Below the pieces are notes generated by a model, which saw only the letters and a program-made list of their open reading frames with translations, made no database searches and was not told the DNA's origin. Made by a program: the position numbers and the translations under genes. A stretch of DNA of 18,142 nucleotides from CAUZSH01 sp963582935 (GTDB taxonomy: Bacteria; Pseudomonadota; Gammaproteobacteria; Francisellales; Francisellaceae): positions 1 through 18,142 of the forward strand of contig CAUZSH010000042.1 in assembly GCA_963582935.1 (NCBI GenBank), in the 5' to 3' direction. Shown in pieces: positions 1-7,872 of this stretch. Position 1 is the stretch's first letter; the number at the start of each line of letters is the position of its first letter.

Positions 1-1218
1 TATTTGAACTGCGATTAACTGAATAAAATAACCTATCCCTAAAACTAGCATAGGGATATACATCGATGATTCTCTTGTAAAGTATGAGAATATGAATGGC
101 GGTATTCCAACAAAGAGAAATGCTGAAAGCGCAAAAGCTATTGCCAATAAAGAATATCTGTATCGAAGAGGAAATCTTTCTGCCATCATAAGTAAACATA
201 AGACTCCACAAGCACCCTGAAACAAGGAAAGCACCAATACTAAAAAATAAATGTATTCGACAGAAAAGTGCGTATTTGTGATAATAAGATATACAGAGAT
301 AATCATAACCAATGAAGCTATCGTAAATAATGTATAAGTTAGTTTAATGGATGTTAGTTCTGCGACACATGCTCCAATCACATACCCAAATACTAGCCCT
401 ATAGTAGCAGTATAATTTATGCTGCTGATCGAAATATTTAAATAAGTACTTGATTGTATGTACTGAGGGAAATACAAAAAAATTGTCCCCCAATAAAGTT
501 GAACCCCCATAAGTGATAAAATACCGAGTAATAGAAGTATTTTGTAATCCTTAAAAACTACTTTAATGCTATTTTTATATTCGTATCTTTTCAAGCAGAG
601 TTTAAACTCATCAGATTCAGCGATATCCTTTCTGGCATTATAACTGTGGAATAATGCGAGACCACCAAATACATAAGCTACTCTCCAACCGTAGTTCATC
701 ATATCCTGATGGCTTAAATAATAAGTCAATTCTGTGTAAATAAAGTTGGCCAACAAAAGTCCAATGCTTGCCATAATAGATATGCACATAATGCTTAATG
801 CTCTGCGCTTCTTAAAGTTTTCTACGATAACGATGACTGCTCCTGATAATTCCCCACCAAAAGATATTCCTTGTATAAACCTAAGAGTAATAAGAAATAC
901 TACCGCAAATAAGCCAATGGATTGATAGGAGGGTATGAATGCTATAGCAATTGAACTCAAAGCCATTATGACTATTGTTTTCTTAAAGGAATAAAGCCTT
1001 CCTATTTTATCACCCCAATATCCAAATATTAAAGCGCCGCTTATTCTAGCTAGGTAGCCTACTGCAAAAATAATAAAAATCCACAGGACTGAATGTTTGT
1101 TAACGCTACCAAAGAATGAGTAATTCAGTTGAATAGCGAATAAGCTAAATAAGTAAAAATCAAAGGATTCAAACATAGTCCCCAGTCCAGCAACAAATAT
1201 TAATTTAGATTTCTTCAT
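1..1218 (-). CDS. MFS transporter, metabolite:H+ symporter (ProP/ShiA-like) family, 3' end missing
   Basis: Reading the minus strand from ATG at 1218 gives 406 uninterrupted codons to the window edge, so the C-terminus is missing. The protein is an inner-membrane proton-coupled symporter by family. It opens with GLGTMFESFDFYLF, the helix-1 signature of this branch, then carries GDKIGR between helices 2 and 3 and RFIQGISFGGELSG in helix 4, followed by GWRVAYVFGG and an ESDEF motif before the central loop. About ten membrane helices are visible. The substrate cannot be told from sequence; relatives carry osmolytes, shikimate, citrate or other organic acids. The gene is AT-richer (about 30-34% GC where sampled) than the two other transporters of this family in the window, which suggests a separate origin. 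It is transcribed divergently from the antiporter gene and lies beside a palindrome at 1261-1280 that may control it. Family call firm, substrate unknown. Confidence 0.9.
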   Translation of the reverse strand, partial: MKKSKLIFVAGLGTMFESFDFYLFSLFAIQLNYSFFGSVNKHSVLWIFIIFAVGYLARISGALIFGYWGDKIGRLYSFKKTIVIMALSSIAIAFIPSYQSIGLFAVVFLITLRFIQGISFGGELSGAVIVIVENFKKRRALSIMCISIMASIGLLLANFIYTELTYYLSHQDMMNYGWRVAYVFGGLALFHSYNARKDIAESDEFKLCLKRYEYKNSIKVVFKDYKILLLLGILSLMGVQLYWGTIFLYFPQYIQSSTYLNISISSINYTATIGLVFGYVIGACVAELTSIKLTYTLFTIASLVMIISVYLIITNTHFSVEYIYFLVLVLSLFQGACGVLCLLMMAERFPLRYRYSLLAIAFALSAFLFVGIPPFIFSYFTRESSMYIPMLVLGIGYFIQLIAVQI

Positions 1219-1248
1219 ACTCAAGACTCTTAATTTAAAATTCATTTA

Positions 1249-1277
1249 ATTGTAACATTAATTCCTCATTAATGAGG
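1249..1277 (-). promoter_or_regulatory. Candidate promoter of the first MFS gene
   Basis: On the minus strand, TACAAT (1254-1249) is preceded by TG one base upstream, which makes an extended -10 element. The position 17 bp further upstream (1272-1277) is a poor -35 (CTCATT). Transcription would start about 24 bases before the ATG at 1218. The -35 region lies inside the palindrome at 1264-1277, so a protein bound there could block or replace -35 recognition. Inference from motif and spacing only. Confidence 0.4.
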
Positions 1278-1280
1278 GAT
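1261..1280. promoter_or_regulatory. Perfect 14-bp palindrome, candidate operator
   Basis: CCTCATTAATGAGG (1264-1277) equals its own reverse complement. With one mismatched pair the symmetry extends to 1261-1280. It has no loop and no T-run, so it fits a dimeric-repressor or activator site better than a terminator. It sits in the divergent region between the first MFS gene and the antiporter gene and overlaps the predicted -35 of the former. The regulator is not in the window and cannot be named. Confidence 0.5.
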
Positions 1281-1386
1281 TCCTTAAATAAACATCTATG
1301 GTTGGGTTCTTATAAAGATCTGGACCAAATGTTCAGAAAGTAAATTATTGACATAATAGAAATATAAATAGCGCTGTAATTTAGAA

Positions 1387-1415
1387 TCAATCACCGCTAT
1401 GATTGAAGCATGCTT
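1387..1415. repeat. Two adjacent dyads upstream of the antiporter gene
   Basis: TCAATCA (1387-1393) and TGATTGA (1400-1406) are inverted arms of 7 bp around a 6-base centre. Immediately after comes a 10-bp perfect palindrome, AAGCATGCTT (1406-1415). Both lie 18-47 bases before the ATG at 1434, so they may be a regulator site or a 5' leader hairpin of the antiporter mRNA. The bases are seen directly; the function is inferred. Confidence 0.4.
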
Positions 1416-1433
1416 AATTTTACCTAACGACTT

Positions 1434-2609
1434 ATGCAGCATTCTGATTTACTCTTTGTTTTCTTTGTTATATTTTTTGGCGCATCGGTTTTTGCAACAT
1501 TTGCTTTGTTTACACGCCAAACGTTGATTATCGCTTATATGTTATTGGGTGTGGTGGTCGGACCTTTTGGTTTGAAAATTATTAATAGCACAGAAGTTAT
1601 CATACAAGTTTCAAATATAGGGATTATGTTTTTGCTGTTTTTATTGGGCTTGAATTTACAGCTTAAGAATATGATGAAAATGTTGAATAAGACGATATTA
1701 GTCACCTTTGTTTCGAGCAGCATTTTTGCTTGTATGACGGTGTTAGTGTGCCATTATTATGGCTTTTCATGGTCGGCAAGCTTAATTATTGGCGCATCTT
1801 TAATATTTTCCAGCACGATTATTTGCCTGAAGCTGCTCCCAACAACAGCGTTACATCACCAACATATCGGTAATATTGTGATTAGTGTTTTGTTGTTACA
1901 AGATATTATCGCCATTGTGATGTTGACAGGATTAGGAATACTGTCGGTGGGGGTGGAGTCCTTTGGGTACTTTGAGCTGATTCGAGTATTCTTGGCGCTC
2001 CCTGTTTTGTTATTGGTCGGATATTTAGCTGAAAAATATGTTTTGTTTCAACTATTGAGGCACTTCAATCGTTTCCAAGAATACATATTTTTACTGGCTA
2101 TTGGCTGGTGTTTAGGGATGGCACAACTTGCCTTTTGGCTGGGTGTCCCGCATGAGATTGGTGCGTTTATTGCGGGTGTGACCTTGGCATCTTCACCCAT
2201 TTCTCAGTATATTTATGAAAATCTAAAACCCTTAAGAGATTTTTTTCTGATTGTGTTTTTCTTTAGCATTGGTGCAGCTTTTGACTTTACCTTAGCCTAT
2301 CAAGTTATTGCCGTTGTGTTGGTGTTAACAGTAATGATCTTAGTGATGAAACCTATTGTTTATTGGTTTTTGCTGTTGTTATTCAAAGAAGAAAGAAAAA
2401 CAGCATGGGAAGTGGGGGTACGGTTAGGGCAAGCCAGTGAGTTTTCACTCTTGATTGCCTTTATGGCAGTTCAAAGCCAGTTATTGGATAATAAGGCCTA
2501 TATTGTGATTCAAGCAGTGACCATGCTTACGTTTGTCTTTTCATCTTATTTTGTCGTGTTGAAGCTGCCGAATCCTGTGGCAGTTTCGGACAAGTTAAGG
2601 CGAGATTAG
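1434..2609 (+). CDS. CPA2-family (Kef-type) monovalent cation:proton antiporter, membrane domain only
   Basis: This 391-residue, almost wholly hydrophobic protein is a cation:proton antiporter-2 family member, expected to exchange K+ or Na+ for H+ across the inner membrane. Family marks are LLGVVVGPFG near residues 37-46, the ASLIFSSTI helix near 121-129, LLLQDIIAIVML (153-164, with the conserved Asp157), PHEIGAFIAGVTLASS (239-254), LKPLRDFFLIVFFFSIG (264-280) and LGQASEFSLLIA (331-342). KefB, KefC and YbaL carry a cytoplasmic TrkA-N (RCK) domain after the last helix. Here the protein stops at that point, so nucleotide or glutathione gating by such a domain is absent. The ATG at 1434 lacks a clear Shine-Dalgarno sequence but begins right before the first helix. 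The gene converges on sodB. Family call firm; ion unknown. Confidence 0.9.
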   Translation: MQHSDLLFVFFVIFFGASVFATFALFTRQTLIIAYMLLGVVVGPFGLKIINSTEVIIQVSNIGIMFLLFLLGLNLQLKNMMKMLNKTILVTFVSSSIFACMTVLVCHYYGFSWSASLIIGASLIFSSTIICLKLLPTTALHHQHIGNIVISVLLLQDIIAIVMLTGLGILSVGVESFGYFELIRVFLALPVLLLVGYLAEKYVLFQLLRHFNRFQEYIFLLAIGWCLGMAQLAFWLGVPHEIGAFIAGVTLASSPISQYIYENLKPLRDFFLIVFFFSIGAAFDFTLAYQVIAVVLVLTVMILVMKPIVYWFLLLLFKEERKTAWEVGVRLGQASEFSLLIAFMAVQSQLLDNKAYIVIQAVTMLTFVFSSYFVVLKLPNPVAVSDKLRRD

Positions 2610-2635
2610 GGATAAATAAAAGTATTTGTGGGTAT

Positions 2636-2662
2636 AAAAAAGGCCAGCAATGGCTGACCTTT
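2636..2662 (-). terminator. Rho-independent terminator of sodB
   Basis: Read on the minus strand, AAAGGTCAGC pairs with GCTGGCCTTT across a CATT loop, giving a 10-bp stem with one G-U pair. It runs directly into a T6 tract (2641-2636). It lies 25 bases past the sodB stop codon. Read on the plus strand the stem has an A-C mismatch and no good T-run, so it would serve the antiporter gene poorly. Confidence 0.85.
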
Positions 2663-2686
2663 AAAAAATATATTCTTAGACCGAAA

Positions 2687-3268
2687 TTAAGCTGCAAAAT
2701 TCTTCGCAACAAAATCCCAATTTACCAATGCCCAGAAAGATTCTACATATTTAGGGCGCGCATTACGATAATCAATATAGTAAGCATGTTCCCAAACATC
2801 ACAGGTGAGTAATGGTGTTGAGTCTGTTGTAAGCGGTGTTGCGGCATTGCTAGTGCTAACAAGTTCAAGCTTTCCTGCTGGTGTCTTGACCAGCCAGCCC
2901 CAACCAGAACCAAAAGTAGTGATAGCGGTTTTGCTGAATGCTTCTTTAAATGCTTCAAACGAACCAAAGCTTTCTTCGATGGCTGTAAGCAATGCGCCCG
3001 TTGGTTTTCCGCCACCATTTGGTGACAGGGAATTCCAGTAAAAGGTATGATTCCATATTTGAGCGGCATTGTTAAAGATGCCGCCTGACGAAGACTTAAC
3101 GATGTCTTCAAGAGATTTTCCTTCAAACTTCGTGCCTGGAACAAGGTTGTTGAGGTTGGTTACATAAGTTTGGTGATGTTTACCATAGTGATATTCAAGG
3201 GTTTCTTTAGAAATGTGTGGTGTTAATGCGTCCATTGCATAAGGCAAAGTGGGTAGTGTGTATGACAT
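2687..3268 (-). CDS. sodB: Superoxide dismutase, iron type
   Basis: SodB dismutates superoxide to hydrogen peroxide and oxygen in the cytoplasm. The 193 residues match the family length. The four metal ligands are in place: His27 (in LEYHYGKHH), His74 (in IWNHTFYW), and Asp157 and His161 (in CDVWEHAYYIDYRN). Gln70 in AAQIWNH and the overall match to E. coli SodB point to iron rather than manganese. There is no signal peptide, so the enzyme is cytoplasmic. A strong Shine-Dalgarno (AAGGAGC) lies 7-8 bases before the ATG at 3268, and the terminator at 2636-2662 follows the gene. It is divergent from grxD, as in E. coli, pairing an iron enzyme for oxidative stress with an iron-sulfur trafficking protein. 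No convincing Fur box was found upstream. Confidence 0.97.
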   Translation of the reverse strand: MSYTLPTLPYAMDALTPHISKETLEYHYGKHHQTYVTNLNNLVPGTKFEGKSLEDIVKSSSGGIFNNAAQIWNHTFYWNSLSPNGGGKPTGALLTAIEESFGSFEAFKEAFSKTAITTFGSGWGWLVKTPAGKLELVSTSNAATPLTTDSTPLLTCDVWEHAYYIDYRNARPKYVESFWALVNWDFVAKNFAA

Positions 3269-3341
3269 AAATGTGCTCCTTTAGTATTGACCTAACCAAA
3301 ATATTCGCTAGGATGGTGGTAATAATTTCTATATGATACTA

Positions 3342-3380
3342 ATTTTGTCTCATATAACACACAGTATAATACACGAGGAA
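3342..3380 (+). promoter_or_regulatory. Candidate grxD promoter and ribosome binding site
   Basis: A consensus -10 TATAAT occupies 3365-3370 and GAGGAA at 3375-3380 is a good Shine-Dalgarno 7 bases before the grxD ATG. The -35 region (TTTTGT, 3343-3348) is weak. A start just after this -10 would leave only about 11 bases of leader, cutting into the ribosome site. The alternative TATAAC at 3353-3358 may therefore be the working -10. The 119-bp gap must also hold the sodB promoter. Confidence 0.4.
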
Positions 3381-3387
3381 CCGTAAG

Positions 3388-3717
3388 ATGTCACAGATAG
3401 ATCAAGAGAAAGTCATTGCTGATATTAAAAAGCAAATTGAAGAAAATAAAATCATCCTTTATATGAAGGGTACACCATCCATGCCACAGTGCGGATTTTC
3501 AGCGCAATCTGTTCAAGCATTAAGAGGTTGTGGTGAGAAGTTTGCTTTCGTCAATATCCTTGAGCACCCAGAAATCAGAGCAACCTTGCCTTTGGTGCAT
3601 GACTGGCCTACATTTCCACAACTTTACGTGAATAGTGAGTTGATCGGTGGCTGTGATATTATTTGTGAAATGTATGAAGAAGGCGAACTGCAAGAAGTCA
3701 TTAAGGCAGCGGTTTAA
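3388..3717 (+). CDS. grxD: Monothiol glutaredoxin Grx4
   Basis: The 109-residue cytoplasmic protein is a monothiol glutaredoxin. Members bind a [2Fe-2S] cluster with glutathione and pass clusters to target proteins, usually with BolA partners. The active-site CGFS lies at residues 35-38, preceded by the conserved MKGTPSMPQ. The glutathione-binding segment WPTFPQLYVN, followed by ELIGGCDI, is intact. Length matches the single-domain bacterial family (about 105-115). The start is fixed by GAGGAA 7 bases upstream. Its TAA stop overlaps the stop of the convergent waaF within the single tetramer TTAA (3714-3717), so no separate terminator fits between them. Neighbourhood with sodB is conserved in enteric bacteria and suits a shared iron/oxidative theme. 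Confidence 0.97.
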   Translation: MSQIDQEKVIADIKKQIEENKIILYMKGTPSMPQCGFSAQSVQALRGCGEKFAFVNILEHPEIRATLPLVHDWPTFPQLYVNSELIGGCDIICEMYEEGELQEVIKAAV

Positions 3718-4769
3718 CTTTCAGAAAGATACTCATTAAACGCCTGAATAACCTTTTTAGGCGTAAGCTTATTCAAACAATCCATATGCCCAAGCGGGCA
3801 TTCTCTTTTAAAACATGGACGACAATCAAGGCCTTCCAAATACATAATTTTTGCACCAGCATGCAAGGGTGGTGTGAATTTATCAGAGGTGGATCCATAA
3901 ATTACAAAGGTCTTCTTATCTAAGGCGCAAGCAATATGCATAAGTCCGCTATCATTGCTGAGGACGGCATCCGCTTTATTTAAAAGTGCCACAGCTTCGG
4001 GTAGAGATGTCTTGCCAGCAAAACTTGTGATGTTGTCTTTCGCCGCATGTGCCAATATTTCATCCGTTGTTTTAATATCTCCAGGTCCACCAAATAGCCA
4101 AACTGTATGCCCTGCATTCATCAATAAAGTAGCCACCTCAGCATAGTAGCGAGCGGGCCATTTTTTGGCGGGTCCAAATTCAGCCCCTGGGCAAATGGCA
4201 ATAATCTTGCTGGCTTTATCAGATCGACGCCTAAGTTTAAACTTATCTTGAATATGATGGGAAAGTTCTCTGGGAATAGTGAATTTTGGAAAAGGCAGTG
4301 TTTTGGGTAAAGGGTCATTTTTACGAATGGCTAAAGCATCAAAACGCTCAATCATTAAAGGGTATTTTTCTTTGTCTAATGTGCGAATATCATTAATCAA
4401 GCCATAACGCATTTCACCTTTCCAGCCAATACGGTTTGGTATTTTGGCACTGTAAGGAATGAGTGCTGATTTCCAAGAGTTGGGTAAAGTTATGCTGTGC
4501 GTATAGCCATTGTCGCGGAGCGATTTTCCAAAACGATGTCTGTTGCCTAAACTGAACTCCCCATGCTTAAAGTCGCCAAGCGTGGCTTCGGTAATCTCAG
4601 GCATAAAGTCTGCCATGGCAAGACTTGATGATGGGGCAATGAGATCAATTGTGCAAGAAGGGTGTAATTGTTTAAGATAAAGAAACAATGATTGTGCCAT
4701 CACCATATCGCCGACCCAGGCAGGTGCAATGATTAGGTATTTATGCGAATTTGAGTTCGTGCTATTCAT
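3714..4769 (-). CDS. waaF: LPS heptosyltransferase II (ADP-heptose:LPS)
   Basis: WaaF transfers the second L-glycero-D-manno-heptose onto the lipopolysaccharide inner core on the cytoplasmic face of the inner membrane. The 351-residue GT9-family protein shows PAWVGDMVMAQSL near the N-terminus (Asp21 in the catalytic position), LPNSWKSALIPY then GWKGEMRYGLINDIR (acceptor side), PGAEFGPAKKWP (194-205) and the ADP-heptose-binding NDSGLMHIA (272-280). The Cys-rich tail CRPCFKRECPLGHMDCL (316-332) is typical of heptosyltransferase II. A short polar extension of about nine residues precedes the usual N-terminus. It is last in a minus-strand run glnE, zinc-finger protein, waaF, with only 9 bases to the upstream gene, so probably co-transcribed. 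Its presence implies a heptose-containing LPS core. Confidence 0.95.
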   Translation of the reverse strand: MNSTNSNSHKYLIIAPAWVGDMVMAQSLFLYLKQLHPSCTIDLIAPSSSLAMADFMPEITEATLGDFKHGEFSLGNRHRFGKSLRDNGYTHSITLPNSWKSALIPYSAKIPNRIGWKGEMRYGLINDIRTLDKEKYPLMIERFDALAIRKNDPLPKTLPFPKFTIPRELSHHIQDKFKLRRRSDKASKIIAICPGAEFGPAKKWPARYYAEVATLLMNAGHTVWLFGGPGDIKTTDEILAHAAKDNITSFAGKTSLPEAVALLNKADAVLSNDSGLMHIACALDKKTFVIYGSTSDKFTPPLHAGAKIMYLEGLDCRPCFKRECPLGHMDCLNKLTPKKVIQAFNEYLSES

Positions 4770-4778
4770 TGCTTTAAG

Positions 4779-4964
4779 TTATTTTACGAGCTTGAACTTG
4801 GTACTGCAGTATGGGCAGGTCGCTTCTTTTTTAGTGTTATCTAGACGTATAAATATACGAGGGTGTTGATTCCAGAGTTCATGCTCTGGAGTGGGGCAAT
4901 AGGCGGATGTTTCTGATTTTTTAACGGAGACTGTGATTTTGGTTTTTTCGGTGGTGCCGGTCAT
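4779..4964 (-). CDS. Small CHCC-type zinc-finger domain protein
   Basis: A 61-residue soluble protein of the zf-CHCC family (bacterial relatives of the NDUFS6 complex I subunit). The metal-binding residues are visible: CPTPEHELWNQHPRIF, with one Cys and His residues, and the C-terminal CPYCSTKFKLV pair. The spacing, with an acidic/hydrophobic strand between (RIFIRLDNTKKEATCPYC), matches the family. Its role in bacteria is not established; proteins of this type commonly sit next to waaF in beta- and gammaproteobacteria. A GGAG Shine-Dalgarno lies 6 bases before the ATG. It is 14 bases from the end of glnE and 9 bases before waaF, so the three genes probably form one transcript. Family call firm, function open. 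Confidence 0.88.
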   Translation of the reverse strand: MTGTTEKTKITVSVKKSETSAYCPTPEHELWNQHPRIFIRLDNTKKEATCPYCSTKFKLVK

Positions 4965-4978
4965 TTCTTACTCCAAAT

Positions 4979-7798
4979 TTACGAGTTGGATGTGTTTAAT
5001 AAATATTTATCCCAAACAGCAAGCACCTTTTCAGGGTAGCCTGCAACCCTCTCATATTCTACAATGGCAGGAAGGCTATTAAAGTAACAATGATAGGCTA
5101 AATCTCGATAATAGCAATAACTGTTTATGAGATCAGAGGTCTCGTCTATGCTGAGTAATCCTGCCGTTTCCATAGATTCAAATATCCGAATATTGTCGGT
5201 ATAAAAGCTAATTTGCGCGTATTTTGGTGTGTAGCAAAGAGCAAAAAATTGTGCAATAAATTCAATATCTACCATTCCGCCAGGGCTTTGTTTCACGTCA
5301 AATTCTCTATGTTTGCCTAATAATTGGCTTCTCATTTTGAGGCGCATTTCTACAATTTTATTTTGGAGTGTTTTTTTATCACGTGGCTTTATCAGAAGTT
5401 GTTGTCGAACAGATTCAAAACGTTGTCGGACCTCATGTGGACTGCCTGTAACCCACCTTGCTCTAACCAGAGCTTGGTGTTCCCATGTCCAAGCAGATTT
5501 TTCTTGATACCTTTCAAAAGCTGAAATAGAAGAAACCAATAGCCCTGAACTCCCCTCAGGCCTTAAGCGTAAATCTATTACGTATAATTTTCCAGTATAG
5601 GTGTGTGCTTGCATAAGGCTAACAAATCGTTGAGCCGCTCGAGTAAAGTACTTCTCGTGTGATTTTAAAGTATCTTTTTCAGAGTATAAAAAGATAATAT
5701 CTAGATCAGATGTAAAGCCTAGTTCTAGTCCACCAAGTTTTCCATAGGCAATAATTGATAGGTTTTGCTGAAGCTGTAATTTTTCACTTTCAGATAAGGG
5801 TTCGTGCTGAAAAACCTCAACCCAAGCTTGGCGTAAGACTTCAATGATAATAGATTCGGCAAGCGCCGACATTACATCGGAAGATTCCATTAGGGTTATT
5901 TTCCCTCGACATTTTGCAACCGCAATATTAAAAAGCTGCCTGAGCTGAAAACGTCGTGTTGCTTCCATTAAGTCTTCTTTATTATCGCTGTCAATGTGTT
6001 TTAAAACTTGGGTGAGTTTGTCGCTAAAATCGCATTGTTGTAAGTAAAGTTGATTTTTGTAGCGATGCATTAATGCTCGTTCAAGTAAAAATGGATGCCT
6101 TTCAAGTAAGCTTGCAAACCGCTCACCTAGTTGGATAAGAGAAAGCCAGTCACCCACATTTGCTTGACGTTCATGCAATAGATATAAGTAGGTTGTTCTA
6201 CGAATAATTTTTTTTAGAAATCTCAGGGATTTGGTGAGGATATCTTCTTGATCCCAATGCGAATGTGAAAGGACGGTGAGTTCAATGGTAGGTAAAAGGT
6301 CATAAATTAGTGATAACGACTCCTCGGGGTATTTTCCTTTAGAAAGGCGAGCCTTAAAGGAGAAAATTAAGTCACTTAGGGTGCTTTTTTCTGGCAATGT
6401 GCTTAGTGTCTCTTTTGGTAACGATTCGGTTGTAATGGTGTTTTTTTGAGAAGGTACTGAAGGAAGTGATTTTGATTCGGCGGTAAAATGTGTGAGTTGG
6501 TCAAATAGGGTTTGAATCTCTTGGCGGGTGCATTCAATTTGATTAAAAAGCGTTTTCCAGTCTGCTATTCCAAGCGATTGTGCGACCAATGTTTGATCGA
6601 TTCTGGATTCGGGGAGTGTGTGTGTTTGTTGTTCTTTTAGCATTTGGAGTGAGTTTTCGACATTGCGTAGAAACACATAGTTTTTATAGAGTGTATCGGC
6701 ATCTTCTTTGCTGATCAGGTCGGCATATACCAATGCATAGGTCGCTTGTTTTAAGTGGGGTACGGTGAGGAGAATATTTTGCCCACCGTAGGTAAGTTGA
6801 TAACTCTGAGTGATAAATTCCACTTCTCGAATGCCACCACGTCCAAGCTTGATGTTGTTATGGGTTTTTTTCATCTCAGAAATAATTTTTTGTTTCATCT
6901 TTCGGATGGCATCTCCCATTTTATAGTCGTGATAGGGGCGATACACAAAGCCATGAATGATTTCTTTTAGCTGCGCTTGGTGTTTGGCTTCACCGGTAAT
7001 ACATCTGGCTTTAATCATGGCATACCGCTCCCAATCTCGACCATGTTTGTGGCAATAGTCATTAAATGCTTTGAGAGACATGGCAAGTGGACCGCTATCA
7101 CCAAAAGGGCGTAGGCGCATATCCACACGATAGACAAAACCAGATGGTTGAAGCTGGTGTAGGCTATTAATGATCTTTTGCCCTAGTCTTGTGTAAAACC
7201 GCAGAGAGAGGATTTCTTTTCCAGAAGCGGCTTTAAATTTAGTATCTTGGTGGTAGAAGAAAATAAGGTCCACATCAGAAGAAAAATTTAGCTCATTCGC
7301 GCCTAATTTCCCCATACCTAAGATCAGCATTTGAGGAGGAGTATCGGCTAAATTTAATTCAGTGATAAGTTGATTAAAATAATAGTCGTGCGTGGCTTGA
7401 ATCAAAGTGTTAGCAAGGACAGAAATTTCTAGTGCCAAACGCTCAAAACTGTCTTTCAGTAGAAAGTGTTGCCACGCGATTCTCACTGACTCTTTTTGTC
7501 GATAAAGGCGTATAAACTGGTTGAATGCCATCTCTGTGGGATTCGTGCGTAAATGTTTTTTGATTTCAATGGCATAATGGGGATGATAATGATCCGTTCG
7601 GAACAAGTCGCCAGAATTGACTAGCTCATTGAATTCAGCAGGGTAGCGTATCGCAAAATTGGAGGTAAATTGACTGAGTTCAAAAACAAAAGGCGCTTCT
7701 TTTTGAAATTGCTTGTTTGAGGGAATGGGTAGCCCGCTGTCGGTGCAGCTTTGGGAATATTTTTCCCATGCTCGCTGTGCGATGTCCTGAGGATTCAT
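4979..7798 (-). CDS. glnE: Bifunctional glutamine synthetase adenylyltransferase / adenylyl-removing enzyme
   Basis: GlnE adds AMP to, or removes it from, a tyrosine of glutamine synthetase in response to PII and glutamine, so it sets nitrogen assimilation. At 939 residues it is full length (E. coli about 946). The two nucleotidyltransferase domains are both intact. The N-terminal deadenylylase has GMGKLGANELNFSSDVDL at 161-178 (Asp175, Asp177) and MRLRPFGDSGPL near 227-238. The C-terminal adenylyltransferase has AYGKLGGLELGFTSDLD at 684-700 (Asp698, Asp700) and LRLRPEGSSG at 743-752. A Ser/Thr/Pro-rich linker (about 441-472) separates the halves. The minus-strand leader has a possible -10, TATACT (7835-7830). 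It heads the run that continues into the zinc-finger protein and waaF. The ilvE gene found between glnE and waaF in pseudomonads is not here. Confidence 0.97.
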   Translation of the reverse strand: MNPQDIAQRAWEKYSQSCTDSGLPIPSNKQFQKEAPFVFELSQFTSNFAIRYPAEFNELVNSGDLFRTDHYHPHYAIEIKKHLRTNPTEMAFNQFIRLYRQKESVRIAWQHFLLKDSFERLALEISVLANTLIQATHDYYFNQLITELNLADTPPQMLILGMGKLGANELNFSSDVDLIFFYHQDTKFKAASGKEILSLRFYTRLGQKIINSLHQLQPSGFVYRVDMRLRPFGDSGPLAMSLKAFNDYCHKHGRDWERYAMIKARCITGEAKHQAQLKEIIHGFVYRPYHDYKMGDAIRKMKQKIISEMKKTHNNIKLGRGGIREVEFITQSYQLTYGGQNILLTVPHLKQATYALVYADLISKEDADTLYKNYVFLRNVENSLQMLKEQQTHTLPESRIDQTLVAQSLGIADWKTLFNQIECTRQEIQTLFDQLTHFTAESKSLPSVPSQKNTITTESLPKETLSTLPEKSTLSDLIFSFKARLSKGKYPEESLSLIYDLLPTIELTVLSHSHWDQEDILTKSLRFLKKIIRRTTYLYLLHERQANVGDWLSLIQLGERFASLLERHPFLLERALMHRYKNQLYLQQCDFSDKLTQVLKHIDSDNKEDLMEATRRFQLRQLFNIAVAKCRGKITLMESSDVMSALAESIIIEVLRQAWVEVFQHEPLSESEKLQLQQNLSIIAYGKLGGLELGFTSDLDIIFLYSEKDTLKSHEKYFTRAAQRFVSLMQAHTYTGKLYVIDLRLRPEGSSGLLVSSISAFERYQEKSAWTWEHQALVRARWVTGSPHEVRQRFESVRQQLLIKPRDKKTLQNKIVEMRLKMRSQLLGKHREFDVKQSPGGMVDIEFIAQFFALCYTPKYAQISFYTDNIRIFESMETAGLLSIDETSDLINSYCYYRDLAYHCYFNSLPAIVEYERVAGYPEKVLAVWDKYLLNTSNS

Positions 7799-7872
7799 TG
7801 AGCGGATTTCTGACGATTGCGTTAACTAGAGTATATACATAAATCATGAAAAAAATTAAGTAACTCTGCAGG

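Noticed and set aside
1348..1380. TTGACA at 1348-1353 as a -35 for the antiporter gene
   Set aside because: The hexamer is perfect, but the nearest fair -10 (TGTAAT, 1375-1380) is 21 bp away and TATAAA is only 9 bp away, so neither spacing works.
2743..3144. Open frame of 133 codons in another frame of the sodB region
   Set aside because: It lies wholly inside sodB on the same strand, has no family motif, and sodB is unmistakable.
3300..3350. Fur-box-like AT-rich stretch upstream of sodB
   Set aside because: It matches too few positions of the GATAATGATAATCATTATC consensus in proper register.
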